Counted from the first letter of the stretch, positions 12,378-24,405 are shown. The stretch: 64,000 nucleotides of DNA from Poa pratensis (GCA_947311845.1 CAMZMU010000027.1:42248853-42312852); one strand, 5' to 3'. Numbers and translations: made by a program. Notes: a model not told the origin generated them from the sequence alone.

Positions 12378-13019
12378 ATATTTTTAGCGTTACTCTAACT
12401 CATATTGAATAAGGTCCCAGTCCCAAAAATAACTGTTTTTCGCGTCCGGGGCAAAATCTCGGACACACCCGATCTCGTTTTCGTGCCCCATCAGTTCCGT
12501 CTTTCCGTCCAATTTCCCGCAACCTGCACTCTTGGCGTGAACTACCCCGCGCTAAAGTTTCACCACGAGCTCAACTTCCTCCTTCCCCGTTAACCCCACC
12601 GCGGCATCTCGTCGACGCGCCCCGCCGCCCGCTCCTGCCTTCCCCGCACCATGGAAAAGGTTCGCCACGCCCCAGTGAGACGATTCTGACTAGTTCTGAC
12701 CCTGAGGGAGGCGTGCCCTATCCGCACGGACACGGCGTCGCCATGGACCCTAAGGTAAGGAGATGCTCTTCGATGTTGATATCAAGCACATTGCCATGCC
12801 GCATCTCGTCGAGCAATACGAGACCAGAGGCAAGAGGAAGAGTCGAGGATCGAAGGTCGGGCGTCTTTGCATTCCCCCTAACCGAGCGCTTGGAGTGTGT
12901 TGCTAATGAAGGACCTTCGCCAAGGTACCAACCTATCCGGCTCATCTCTTCTGTAGGTGCTATCGAATGCGTAGATCTTTGTTTGTTACCATTGTTGAAG
13001 CTTGTCAGCAAAATTGTCG
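12378..13019. other. Interval upstream of a decayed Harbinger transposase
   Basis: GC-rich 5'-leader-like sequence that probably belongs to the same element as the transposase remnant. Candidate inverted ends (GGTCCCAGTCCC near 12413 and GGTCCCTGGCCC inverted near 14251) are suggestive only. Confidence 0.35.
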
Positions 13020-13979
13020 TTCATTTAGCTAAGAAATGTCGCCGGTTTGCTCGGGTTTACTTCATACCAAAAGATATCGACGGCTGTGAGAGTGATATCA
13101 TATGGTGCTTCGGTTGATTACACCGATGAATATCTTCGCATTGGCGAAGATACCACGATCAAATGTGTGAGAGTGTTTGCCAAAACATTGATCAAGGTTT
13201 TTGGGAAAGAGTATCTCCAATGTCCTAGTGAAGAGGACACCAAGAAATTGATGGCGGCAAATGAAGCAAGAGAATGGTCGGACATGCTTGGTAGTGTGGA
13301 TTGTATGCACTATAGGTGGAAGAATTGTCCGACGGCTTAGCATGGACGTTACACCGGTCATCACCGTGATCCTACCATAGTACTCAAAGCTGTTGCTTAT
13401 GAGGATTTGTGGATTTGGCATTGCTTCTTTGTATTGTCGGGTCCTCTCAACGATATCAGTGTGTTGCAAAGATAAAAATTATTTGCTCAGTCGACTAGTG
13501 GAGATGCCCCGACTTGTAACTATACCGTCAATGTGCATGACTATACCATGGGGTACTATCCGATGGTATATATCTTACTTAGTCAACATTTGTGAAGACT
13601 ATTTCCAAACTAGTAATATGAAGGATTTCATCTTTGCCAAAGCTCAAGAAGCATGCCGAAAGGATATTGAAAGGGCATATAGTGTGTTGCAAGTTCGGTT
13701 TGCAATTTTTTGAGGTCCGGCTCGTTTTTGGATAAGAAAACCTTATGTGATATCATGATGGTTTGTGTGATTTTACACAACATGATCATGAAAGATGAAA
13801 GGAATTTAAACTTGGAATTGTATTATGACAACATTGGTAGCCGAGTGAAGCCCCATATGAACCCAGACTTGATCCAAGCTTTTCTTGAGACCTACCGGCA
13901 CACTGAGGACAAGGCCACACACCTCCAGGTTCATAAAGATCTTGTAAACCATCATTGGCAATTTTATGTGAAGAGGTAG
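13020..13979 (+). pseudogene. PIF/Harbinger transposase remnant (HARBI1/ALP1-like nuclease)
   Basis: The pieces are, in order: a segment with YGASVDYTDEYLRIGED and GSVDCMHYRWKNCP; then DLWIWHCFF and GPLNDISVL; then ERAYSVLQVRFA; then LCDIMMVCVILHNMIMKDER. This is the order of the DDE_Tnp_4 domain of Harbinger transposases, with the first Asp in VDCMH, the second in ND and the terminal acidic residue in ERAYSVLQ. A stop at about 13338, further stops and at least two frame changes (near 13390 and 13710) show it is dead. The helix-turn-helix N-terminus is largely unrecognisable. It ends with TAG at 13977-13979. Confidence 0.8.
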
Positions 13980-15784
13980 GTTCCCATTTTATTCATTTGA
14001 GATTGTTATAAACTGAACCATTATTTTCATTTGGACCATTTGTTATTTTTAATTAGTCGGATTAACACATTTGTTGTAATATGGATGATTGTTATGTCGT
14101 ATGATGTTAAAATACTGATGTTTGATGAAGAATATGTTGTTCAAAATCATGAATTTGATACAAAAATGCAAAAAAAAAGATTTTCCGGTATCGTACCGAT
14201 ACCTTGTGCAGAACAGATACATTAAACTCGTTTTTACGGGCCAGGGACCGCGTGTTAGCGCAAAACCTTTTTCAGCTCAACCGGATAAAACCATCTCTAA
14301 TAGACATCAGATAAGCTCTCGGCCTGGAAAATAATAGCTTTTCCCGAAATTCTGGCAGAATAGATACCCATATGGTACCGTATCTGAAAATTTTATCAGG
14401 AGAGCAAGATATTCGCATCCGTGCTCCATCCATTCCTTGTCTACCGGGCGCCTTCTGTGGCTTGTTAATCCCCTTGATTGTGTACCGCTCTATGTACTTC
14501 TTCATAACATTGTTGCCCCAAATAAAAGGGATAGTTATCAAAAGAAGCTACGTGTGAAATGTCCATTGTAATCTTTTTGTGGCTATATCAAAGGCCGAGA
14601 GGTTCCATCATTTTTGAACGAAAAACTAGAAGACTTAGGTTTTTTATTTGGTCCTTTTTTTTGTTGGCGTCTTTACAAAAGAACTGCCTCCTTGTTCATG
14701 TGCTTGTTGATATTTTTAAGATAAAAGTCAATAACTTCCAGATTCAAATTAACAAAGCTCAGAGTTTACAACGGCAATTACAGTATAAGTGCAAAGGAAT
14801 CAGCTTACAAGTGACGCCAAAAGCGAACTTGACGATGAGTCTTCTGAACCGCTGAAACATGCCCATATGTGCAACCGAAGATCAATCCATCATCGAGGTG
14901 TCATCCATCTCCACGTCCGAAGAAGGCCCATGCCCCCTTGCTCGGTTCGAAGAGCGCCACACCGTCAGAGTTGGAGAAGCTCACCCTAGAGAACAGATGG
15001 TAAGAGGACTACAAGGTCGCCAAGGGAGATCATGGACACAAGCCCATCAAAGTAGAAAGCACGGCGAGAAGGGAATTTCCTATGGCCGCAAAGCACCCAC
15101 AGCCGGTTAACCGGTAAATACTGATGATTCAGCCATCGTAACACAAAGCAGCCTGAGCACCGACAACGAAAAACCAGAACTTATCGCCCCACAAGTTTGT
15201 ATCTATGAGCGATTAGTGAATGATGTCATTGACACAGCGAAGTGATTCACAACCCTTGCATATCATATGCCGCATATGCGGTAGCCAGAGCTGAAAGGAC
15301 AAACATGAATGAAATATGTGAACTCAGCAGCAGGTACCTCGCTATGCTGTAATCTGGGTTGAAAGGCAACAACTTTGAAAGGCCACCAACATTCATCAAG
15401 ATTCAGGCAGTACCTCGCATATGCAACACAAGAGATAAACAAAGTCATCAAATGGCTGATAGACCTAACCAAAGCCATCAAATGGCTGATAGACCTAACC
15501 AAAGGGTTCACGTTTACTAAATCTGACAATTCATCTCTCATCATACGCTGTGCACCAAGGAGGTGCTACTGTCAGGACTCTAGACTATACGCGTATATTG
15601 CACTGACGTGGTTTTGCAGCGCAGACGCTAGGGATGATGCATCCCTTGCTTAAGAAAACGATATGGCCCATTACAATTAGAATTATGAGGGTCAGCCAAT
15701 AGAGTAGAGTAGTAGACCCCTTAATTACAGCCGATGCTGTTAGAACTTGCAGACGAAAAATATGCCACAAGTTGAGAATTTTCC
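13980..15784. other. Intergenic interval; right part is the 3' flank of the VOZ gene
   Basis: No coding region is recognised. The last few hundred bases are expected to hold the 3' UTR of the minus-strand VOZ gene. A 30 bp unit is duplicated at 15446-15505. Confidence 0.4.
15446..15505. repeat. Two-copy 30 bp tandem repeat
   Basis: The unit begins CATCAAATGGCTGATAGACC and occurs at 15446-15475 and 15476-15505 without differences apart from the junction. Confidence 0.85.
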
Positions 15785-18700
15785 TTATGCCCCGTCATTT
15801 GAGTTCCAATAGAAGTCACTTCTTTCTGCTGAGTAACCGTATGGGAGATGAGGTCCATAAACAACATTGCCGTTTAAAAATGTCATATGGTCCACCTGTG
15901 GCACTGCCTGATAAGCGTTTGGAACATTAGCTTGAACTGTGTTGTTTTGAACTGAGTACATGTTCGTATTAACATCCTTTGTCCTCGCACGGGCAGTCCG
16001 TTTGTTTTCCACGGTACTATCTGCACTCAGTCTAACCATTTGCTGCTGGATTTCATTCACTGGATTACAACCTAATTTTGATTTAGCACTCTTCTTTGCA
16101 TCTGAAGACTTGAATTCAAGCCGGTACAAGGCAAAAGCGTCACAATCATTGATCTCATACTCATAGAGGTGCCATTCATAGCTGCTAGATGGTTGCGGAT
16201 CCATGTAATAGGATCTCTTCAGACCCCCAAACTCTTTCATCACCTGCTTCCTGGATTCATGCCAACCACGACCATTATAATCTGGCAATGACCTTTGCTT
16301 CCGGTTTCCACTGTGAAATGCAGTTCTTGGTTTGTCAAAGAAAAGCCACTCTCTAATAGATTCACCTTCAAAAATGTAAAGATCAAAAAGTTCTGCAATG
16401 ATATAACGAACCAACAGTTAGAACATACTTACCGGTACCGACAGTGTAAAAACGAGAGTTATGTAGCAACAGCTTACCAGGTGCATTCCAAGGGGACTTC
16501 GCAGTTGCAGCCCCTTCACAGACAGGAATGCCGACATGCTTTCCTTGGGTTTTCGCACCAAGAGCAGCAAACAAAGGACCATCTTTTAGATCAATACCTC
16601 TTGGACGTATCACAGGCATTGTGCCTGGAGGGCCCTCTTCCTTCACAGCTAATTCAGCATGGTACATGCTGCAATAATCTTGCCACATTTCTGATCCTTG
16701 AGCAGGCCGAGGGCAGTCCCAGAGAGCGCATTTTGGCCTGAGGAATGCAGAGGGTGCTGGCGACATTGTTGTGAGCAAGTCTGACATGTGAAGGAAAGCA
16801 TCTTCAGCACTCTGCCCATAGTTGTTCATATCAAGATACGCATTAGGGGGTAACTCTTGTGGAAAACTGAACTGTGGATATTCTTGGTGACAGATTCCTT
16901 CCAGGTTATTGAGGATTTCTTGATTGGATCCAGGAAGGTTTATCTTGTAATCATCGTCGTAAAGAAAATCATCAACGGTAAGTTCCTGGTTCACATAGTA
17001 CATCTGGAAGGACATGGAAAAAATAACGTTAAATTATCTCAATCCAACGGAAGTAAAACTGAAGAATGGAAGTGACAGAAAGGTAAGAAAATGACAAGCA
17101 GCATTCATGTACACGTTCAGCTTCTGGAATAACCATTCTTTGCACCTAAAGACCTGCCACTGAGCCTAAACAAGATTTAACATAGAAATCATAGAACAGT
17201 GGCAGCTGTTCTCAATAAGCACTACGGATTGATGATCTTAGCGCTGAGATGACCCCTTCTCCAGGAATTACTGTCCTACGCTGCAGTAGCACACTCATAA
17301 CTAATTTCTGGGGCCGAGGGATAAGATTATGTGGCCTGCGCAGGAAGTGCAAAACAAAACTGACGTACAGGATGAACTTGTTTGGTTCTGCTCAAACAAA
17401 ACCAAAACCCCAGCAGGAGGCCATGGGCACCCTTAAAGGGGCGTTCTACATTTGGTAGCTCATGCAAAGAAGGTTCATGACATCTGATAAGTATTTTGCA
17501 CAGAAGTGTCCCAATGAGTACTTTTTCCCGTTGTGTCGCACAAAGCTGGAAATGGTCACCTTCTTTAGGTGAAGCTTGGTAACAAGATTGACAGTGAGGC
17601 TTTATGGTCAGAGTCACCTTCTCGTTGATTTTGGTTTGCAGATATTTTTCCTATACATAAGAAATTAAGTAGCTACCTCTACTTCCACAAAAACTATGAC
17701 CTGTGCTTATTGCATGCTTCCTGATGCTGAAATTTAGCATAAAGCAGTACACATCAAAAGAAGAAGAAAATCAGAATGAGTGTTTACAATGCTAAGGAGG
17801 CTCAGAAACTTGCAGAAAAAGGAAATCAAAATGGATGGTATCCAAATTAAAAAGGAAAACAAAGCATCTGTACACCATAAGATAATTCGACACAAGGCCT
17901 ACGTCTTTTCCTCCAAACAAACTGCAAATCATCTGAACAAAATCTAATATTCAGATCCCACCAATACATGCACCAGTAATTTTCTGAACTAAGCCCGATG
18001 CCCGAAGCAATCATGAACAATTTAAGGCATCTCCAAGCTACGCAATTCCAATACCAAATCAAAGTATTCCTGTGCACCATCAGAAGAGTTTTGTTTGTTT
18101 GCAGACCAGAAAACCGTGGGGGCCTGGGGGTCATAAACCTTGAATTACAAAACAAGGCGCTGCTTATGAAATACATCCACAAATTTATAACAGAGCTGAA
18201 ATTCCATGGGGTTTTTTGGACCAGGACCCCCTCATGCACAATCTCGCAGAGGTTCATTTTGGTGGAAAGATGTTTTCAGTCTGATTGATATCTACAGAAG
18301 CATAACTCGATCAGCTATTCACAATGGTGACAGCACACTCGTTTGGAAAGATTTCTGGCACGGTGACACCTTGACGTGTGATAAATACCCTCAACTTTAC
18401 TCGTTTGTGCTGAATGAAGATGATTCGGTTGCTAATATGATGAGACTTAATCATCTTGGAGATGCATTCGCATTGCCAATATCTGTCCAAGCTTATGAAC
18501 AGCACGAACAGCTTAGGGAGATTCTGCAGGATTTTAACCCTGATGATTTGGAGTCTGACATGAGAACATATGTTTGGGGGAGTAATGTTTACTCTGCGGC
18601 ATGCCCAGGTCAAATGTGACCCGTTTCTGCAAACTATTTGGAAGTCCAAATGCTTTCCTAAACTGAAGGTTTTTCTTTGGCTGCTGATGTATGACAGACT

Positions 18701-21360
18701 TAACACCAAAGATCTTATGATCCGCAAACACTGGCAGATTGAAGGTGGCCCGCATTGCATTCTTTGTGGGCAAGGCGCCGTGGAAACTCAAAAACATCTA
18801 TTTTTTGACTGTCAATTCGCAGCCCGTTGTTGGAGTTCGCTTGGCATCCAGTGGAACTCTGCTGTTCCCATCTCTGATAGTATCCGTTTTGCAAAAGCCA
18901 GCTTCACAGGGCCATGCTTCCTAGAGGTATTTGCATGAACATATGGAAGATTCGTAATGAGTTTATATTTCAAGATGTTCAACCTACCTTCGGACGAAGG
19001 AAAGCCAAATTCCAGGCTGACTTATTCCTCCATCAGCACCGGGTTAAGCAAGACAGGATTCAACCTCTTCTTTTGTGGCTTAGATCACTAGTCTTTTAAC
19101 TATGTCTTTTTCATTTACCTATCAACCTCCTTGAGGGAATTTTTTGAACACCTGACGTAATCTGTATTGGACTCGTTCCACTTCATATATAAAATTTAAC
19201 CGTACGGATTTTTTCCTACGGTAATGGTGTTCAAACAAGAAGAGTTTTGTTTTCTTCTCCATCTATCTTTGCACACCAAAGTACATTATGAACCAGCTTA
19301 AATAACCAGTCCCCACTACAAAAGCAACCTTCAAGATATCAGGTAATAATCCTAATTTCTTAAAGCCATCTGGAGGCGTCTGGCTAAATCGATCACGGAT
19401 CATAGGATCAGACCTACAGCTCAGATGCTATGCGGTCTGCGTGAATCTATTATTTTCTAGAATTATGTGTAAAAATTATATATATAATGATTATCCAACA
19501 CCATCGAAAATGATGACCCATTGTGAAAACTGGGCTAATTACTGGAAACTAATAATGGTAGAAAAAAATGTAGATTCTCCGTTGGCAACAAATAAAATCA
19601 AACATCGCAAATAAGTTCATGCACATAAAAAATATGCACTGAACTTATCTGAAGATGTGGCAGCCGATATCTTCAAACCTTTCATTAACAAGATAAATAC
19701 GCACATATTGGTAGCAAAACAAGCTGTTTGCTGTGAGGATTGAATTCCTTAAGATTTTTCTGAACCATCCAATGCATAACCAAGTAAATAAAGGTCTATA
19801 ACCTGAACTCAAGTTTCCAATAATTCAAAATGACTTTGTACTCCCATTATTCATGGTTCACGCTAAACTAACTCCCAATTGCAGTTTTTCCCTCAAGGGC
19901 CTCCGGTGCAGATAGTGTCTGGGTGGCTGTTACGCTACCTGCCTGGCCAGCAGCCAATACTATTTGGCCTGGACCACAGCCATGGTAAGTCCTCTCCCAA
20001 TGCTCAAGAGCTCCTCGCATACAGCTCTTTCAAGCTCATGTATTTCCAAAGGGTAGAAGAATGGTGGAGTTTATTACTTTTCTATGTTTACCTTTAGCTC
20101 AAAGGTGAAATGTATTGCCAAATAACCGAATATTTACTCTTAAGCTATGAATTTAACCACGAATCCTTGATTTAACTGATGGCGTCGAAGATGGAGACTA
20201 ACTAAACAAACAAAAGTTGGACAAAGGAAATGATAACCGGAATTATGTAACTCCTGGAGCAACATATTGTCCATTATAGTTGGAAGGCACACCTTAAAAT
20301 AAAGTGATAAGGCAACTAGATAAGAAATAATGGGACTGGTCTATCAGTATGACTGCAATGAAATTAGCTCCAGGAGCCAAATCACAAAAGGCACTAGCAG
20401 GAAAGGTGTCATAAGTAGCCCAAGCCTTGATGAAGCGATTTCGCCATTTCGGTGTTGCATCACACACGCTGACACTCCTCCCAACTTGCAACATTTCTTA
20501 AATTATACAGAAAGTTCAATTTTCATCTCTGAACTCCTCGCTACATCGATTCCGGTGTTCCTGACTCTGATCAACTGATCATGATAGAGAACCACAAGGC
20601 CGGCCTAACTACTTGGACTTGGGAGCTATAAAAAAACACCTTAAAAAAACAACCACCGGTTTCGTGGCAAGATGGACTCACTCAACCATTCTGCCAAGTC
20701 AATGTAAACACTAAGATTTCCTTCAGAAAAAACATTGGTAACAACTTGTAGTACTACCTGATCGTGGTACACGGCAGTAGCAGGAGCCAGCAATCCTCCA
20801 CCGGCCGCGACAGCTCCCTGAGCGAGCGACGGATCCGCAGCCGCTTCCTCCTCTCTCGGCTCCTCCTTCATCATATCTTCCTGGCATCCCTGCTCGTGCT
20901 TAACGGCCTGGTTAGCCGTGGGCGGGTGCTGCTGCTCGACGAGCCTGCTGGTGGCGTCGTCCTCCTCCTCGGCCTTGGCCGCGGCCAGCTGCCGCGGCGT
21001 CTCGGACGGCGGATCCGACGCCTCCCGATGGGTCCCCTGCCGTCAACCAGAGCCACCGAATCAGCAAAATAAACTAGCACGGGGCCGGCGCGGAAGTAGA
21101 ACCGTAGGCGGATGACTGAAGGAGGGGGGAAATGGAACCTGGAGGGAGGAGGCGGGCGATGGGACGCTGAGCTCGGCGCGCCACTCGCGGAGCATCTGGT
21201 GGAGCTGGGCCTCGAGGAGGACGGCGTCGGTGGAGCGGGCCTCCTTGCGGGCGCCCTGGAGGCCAGAGAACATGTCCTGGAGGTCGTCGACGCGCGTCTT
21301 GGCGCGCGCGCGGAACTGCTGGTGCCGCGCCGACCCCGCCCGCGACGACCCCTTCCGCAT
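15785..21360 (-). CDS. VOZ1: VOZ1-type vascular plant one-zinc-finger transcription factor, 4 coding exons
   Basis: Exons on the minus strand: 21360-21139, 21036-20758, 17003-16478, 16392-15785 (TGA), giving 1635 bp and 544 residues with all phases consistent. The N-terminus ([20 protein letters not shown], then QMLREW) is the VOZ leader. The zinc motif is intact, with Cys259, Cys264, Cys278 and His282 within [10 protein letters not shown] and YCSMYH. The conserved DNA-binding region follows (about 339-436) with [30 protein letters not shown] and [13 protein letters not shown] proteins bind as dimers to the palindrome GCGTNxACGC and, in Arabidopsis, act with phytochrome B in flowering and stress. 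Intron 2 is 3.75 kb and contains an antisense LINE. A Harbinger element begins about 325 bp upstream of the ATG. Confidence 0.93.
18097..19237 (+). mobile_element. 5'-truncated non-LTR retrotransposon (LINE) in VOZ1 intron 2
   Basis: A perfect 15 bp target duplication, AGAAGAGTTTTGTTT, lies at 18082-18096 and 19238-19252. Between the copies is the 3' part of a LINE ORF2. It has [20 protein letters not shown], then [13 protein letters not shown], then the zf-RVT region with [18 protein letters not shown] and [20 protein letters not shown], then [10 protein letters not shown]. At least two frameshifts (near 18215 and 18580) inactivate it. It lies antisense to VOZ1 and adds about 1.1 kb to the intron. 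Confidence 0.9.
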
Positions 21361-21682
21361 CGCGCCCCGATCGATCGGCGCGGCGGAGTGGACGGAAGTC
21401 GCGCGCTGGTCTCTCCCTCCCTCCCTCCCTCCCTCCCAGGAGATGCTCGTCGTGTAGTATTTTCCGTGCGTTGTTTTTCGCTTCGTAGTATGGCTGCCAC
21501 TTTGCTGGGTCGGCTCGGGAAGAAAAAAAGCGACGGCCGCGGCGGAAAGGAGGGGGCGGGGAGTGGGTGGGCGGGGGATCAGATTGGCACGAATCCACGA
21601 GGTCGTCGTCAAAGGCGAAAGTAACAGACCTCGGTTCTTGGTTTGCCTAATTCATCTCGTCCCAAGCATTATGTGCGTTTAT
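21361..21682 (-). promoter_or_regulatory. 5' UTR and proximal promoter region of the VOZ gene
   Basis: GC-rich sequence upstream of the VOZ ATG, including a (CCCT)n tract near 21413-21438 (GGGA repeats in the transcript sense). No clear TATA box. The region is cut short by the Harbinger element whose TTA duplication is at 21683-21685. Confidence 0.45.
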
Positions 21683-22126
21683 TTAGGGCATCTCAAGCCG
21701 TCCCCCAGCCCCAAGAGGCCTTTTTGGCCGCCGGCCACGCTTTCGCACCACTTGGCCCTCAGAAAGCCAGTTAGCGCCGTTTTGGCGGAAAATAACGTCG
21801 GCGCACCTAGGTGAAACCCAGCCCACTGGGTTCGGTCTGGGGGGCGAAATGGCGGGAAAGGCGACGCGGGCCAGCGCTGTCAGCGACGTGGGGAAAATGG
21901 CGCGGAACAGAAACGCCCGTGAAGCGACGCGTCCTCATCTTCTCGGCTCCCGCGTCGGTCAAAAGCATGCCGGAGTTAATGGCGTGGCCAGCGGCCAGTG
22001 CTTCCGCCGGTCAAAGGCTGCCGGAGTAATGGCGTGGCCGGCGCGCGTCGTTCCGACGTCCAATCGGAGGCCACGCGGCGCAGTAATGGCGCGCCACCAC
22101 CGCCCCTTCGCCTGGCCGCGCCGCGC

Positions 22127-22133
22127 TATAAAA
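22127..22133 (+). promoter_or_regulatory. TATA box of the Harbinger-borne ORF
   Basis: TATAAAA lies 106 bp upstream of the ATG at 22239, in a GC-rich setting. It is the expected core promoter of the element ORF. Confidence 0.55.
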
Positions 22134-22238
22134 TCCCCGCCCCTCGCCGTCTCCCTCCACACCAGCTCTCGCCTCCCTCTCGATGTCCCTCGATGTCTGC
22201 TCTCTGCCTACCTCTCCTCCATCCCACGCCCAGCAACA

Positions 22239-23391
22239 ATGGTCGAAGACGGCGCCGCCGCTAACGGCTTCGGCCGCCGCACCCTCCGCAAGCAAGAGGC
22301 GTGGGCCTTGTACCGGTGCGGGTACCCGTGCCCGCCGGACATGCGCGTCCCCGGCGCCTCCGGCGGCCAGGGAGCGTGGACTCTCAGCACAGGTGGCATC
22401 CCCGTGCCCCCCGTCCCGGTGGGCGCCGAGTTCGAGTACGCCGTCGACGAAGTCCGCGAGGGCCTGACGGCGGAGCAGGCCGCGGACCCGCGATGGGGGG
22501 CGGAGGGCAACTCCGCCTTCTGGACGGCGTATTTCCAGCGCCGCCACGAACAGGACCTCAACGATCGCGGCAACAACGGCCCGGTGGAGGGCCGCCACAA
22601 CCGCGCCGGACGCAAGCGGTGGTGGAGCGGCGAGGGGCGCAGACTCGACCAGGTGATGGACTACATCGCCGGTGGGAATGCGCCGCGCTTGGAGATGTCG
22701 CCGCGATGGACCTAGACCCCGCGGCGGATGGGCGTCGCGACCTCGTCGTCGGGGAACTCCTCCTCCTCCGGCACCCGATCAACGTCAGCCTTTTCCCGGT
22801 ACGCCCCCCCCCCCCTCCGTGACGCCTCCCACCCTTAACTCCGGGCGCCCTGCCCCTGTGCGCAGCGGCGCCCTGCGCATCAATGAGCAACGCGGCGGCT
22901 CCCAGCGCCGCGCCGCCTCTCCGCCACGCTCCTTCCTCCGGCGCCTCGTCAAGGCCAAGAAGGAGCCCAAGCCGGAGCCGGAGCAGGAGGAGGAGTGGCC
23001 CGGCCTGAAGGAGGCGGAGGAGCTCTCCTTCAACACCGTCCAGCCGGCGAGCGAGGAATTCGCCGCCGACTGGAGCCTCCGCCAGACTTGCGAGGCGGAG
23101 CTGGAACTCCAGCGCCAAGCCCTCGCCGAGCTTGAGCGCAAGCGCGCTGCCTCCGCCAATGCGGGCCGCCGCATCCCTCCTCCTCCGACGGCGCTGGAGC
23201 TCGAGTACTACATACTCGACTCCGACAGCAAGGAGGACGAGGAGCTCAGGCGGTCCTTGCTCCTAAGCAAGTGGAACACCGGCGACGACGGCGCAGGCCT
23301 GAGCAGGGCCCCCGGCGGCGAGGACGGCTCCGACGACGACGACGGCGGTGACTACAGCGAGGCGATCCGCCTGAGCCTGGGCCTGAACTAG
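22239..23391 (+). pseudogene. Harbinger-borne ORF of unknown function with one in-frame stop
   Basis: The first part encodes a segment with RKQEAWALYRCGYPCPPDMR, GIPVPPVPVG and FWTAYFQRRHEQDL. A TAG at 22713-22715 interrupts it, after which the same frame continues with a Ser-rich linker. A likely 67 bp intron (22799-22865, GT...AG) spans the C12 tract and joins in frame to a second exon with KAKKEPKPEPEQEEEWPGL, a charged helix and the C-terminus YSEAIRLSLGLN. The C-terminal DEELRRSLLLSK and SEAIRLSL pieces resemble ubiquitin-interacting motifs, which is only a pattern match. I recognise the family as a recurrent grass transposon ORF, but its function is unknown to me. Confidence 0.65.
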
Positions 23392-23980
23392 CCGTGTTGG
23401 GGGCCGAATAAAATTAAGTTTTTAGAAGTTTTTATTTAAATTCGTACTATGTAATCTTGGCGAGTTTGCCACAAATATGAATGAACTCGCCTTTTTCGTG
23501 CAACCGTCATTTTTTGAATTTTTGGGCCGAAATCCTGGGTCTGGTCACGGCTGGTAAACGCGCCCCCTAGGATCCAGTTTCGCGTCGTTTCGCGCCGCGG
23601 CGGCCCAGAAAAAGCGGCGTTTTGGACCCTGGGGGGCACAGCGATTGGAGATGCCCTTACACATCGTCCCCGAGCGATCCTCGTCATGTCTCCGGCGATC
23701 AGATTCCTCTCCGCCGCCGTCGTGGTCTCTCGACATCACGGTGAATCGTTGCTCTTTGTTCTCCTGCGGTGGCTTTGTGGAAATATCGAAGGAAAGACGA
23801 TGCACTTCAAGATTCTTGCATGATCATCCAGCTGCGTCGTTTGGACTATTGGCCGTCTACTCGAAGCCTTCGTGACGTTGAGAATCAACGATGAGGAGAC
23901 ATAGAGACATAGAGATAGTGGAGTTTTAGAGTGGGCCATTTTGAGCACATGTTCAATTTCCTAGCTATGAATCAGGACAA

Positions 23981-24012
23981 CTAGAAGATACCCCACGCGT
24001 TGCAGCGGGTAT
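23981..24012 (-). other. Candidate Helitron 3' terminus
   Basis: On the minus strand a GC hairpin (TACCCGCTGCAACGCGTGGG and following bases) is followed a few bases later by CTAG then T. This is the standard Helitron 3' end inserted between A and T. The matching 5' end was not identified. Confidence 0.4.
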
Positions 24013-24030
24013 CACTTTAGAAACTATATC

Positions 24031-24388
24031 TTAATCTTAACATCTTAACAAAGCCTTTTGTCCCAAACAAGTTGGGGTAGGCTAGATATGAAACCCTGTC
24101 ACGAGGACTTCTCAGGAGGTCACCCATCCTGGTACTACTCTCGCCCAAATGGGTTTCATATCCATGGGACTGGCTAGTTTTTACGTTGGCTCGCCAAGCC
24201 TATCACAACCCTTAGATATGAAACCTTTCACGAGGACTTTCCAGGAGGTCACCCACCCTAGTACTACTCTTGTGGGTTTCATATCCATGGGACTGGCTAG
24301 TTTTTACGTTGGCTCGCCAAGCCTATCACAACCCTCCTCCTTTATCCGGGCTTGGGACCGGCTATGCCTAGAAGACATAGGCGGAGTT
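24031..24388 (-). mobile_element. Dimeric 5S-rRNA-derived SINE, copy 1
   Basis: A perfect 17 bp target duplication, ACTTTAGAAACTATATC, lies at 24014-24030 and 24389-24405. In the minus-strand sense, two tandem modules of about 125 bp each carry the 3' part of plant 5S rRNA, from TTGGGCGAGAGTAGTACC to CCTCCTGAGAAGTCCTCGTG (plus-strand 24100-24148 for the better copy). The element ends with the common grass SINE tail CCCCAACTTGTTTGGGAC followed by AAAGGCTTTGTTAAGA. Each 5S piece is bracketed by the inverted repeat GATATGAAACCC / GGGTTTCATATC. The 5S internal control region is only partly retained. It could instead derive from a Cassandra-type TRIM, but the long target duplication and tail favour a SINE. 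Confidence 0.8.
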
Positions 24389-24405
24389 ACTTTAGAAACT
24401 ATATC

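Larger units (their letters stand above)
21686..23656 (+). mobile_element. PIF/Harbinger-type element carrying a TE-specific ORF
   Basis: TTA duplications lie at 21683-21685 and 23657-23659. The inverted ends are GGGCATCTCAAGCCG on the left against GGGCATCTCCAATCGC read inverted on the right, with further similarity inward. A TTA duplication is diagnostic for PIF/Harbinger and Tourist elements. The 1.97 kb interior has no DDE transposase, but it has its own TATA box and a long ORF (22239-23391). Confidence 0.8.

Noticed and set aside
20871..21612. Long minus-strand ORFs over VOZ exons 1-2
   Set aside because: They merge exon and intron sequence. The exon model with GT/AG borders and matching phases explains the conserved residues.
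24100..24148. A functional 5S rRNA gene
   Set aside because: Only the 3' half of the 5S sequence is present, inside a SINE-like repeat with substitutions.
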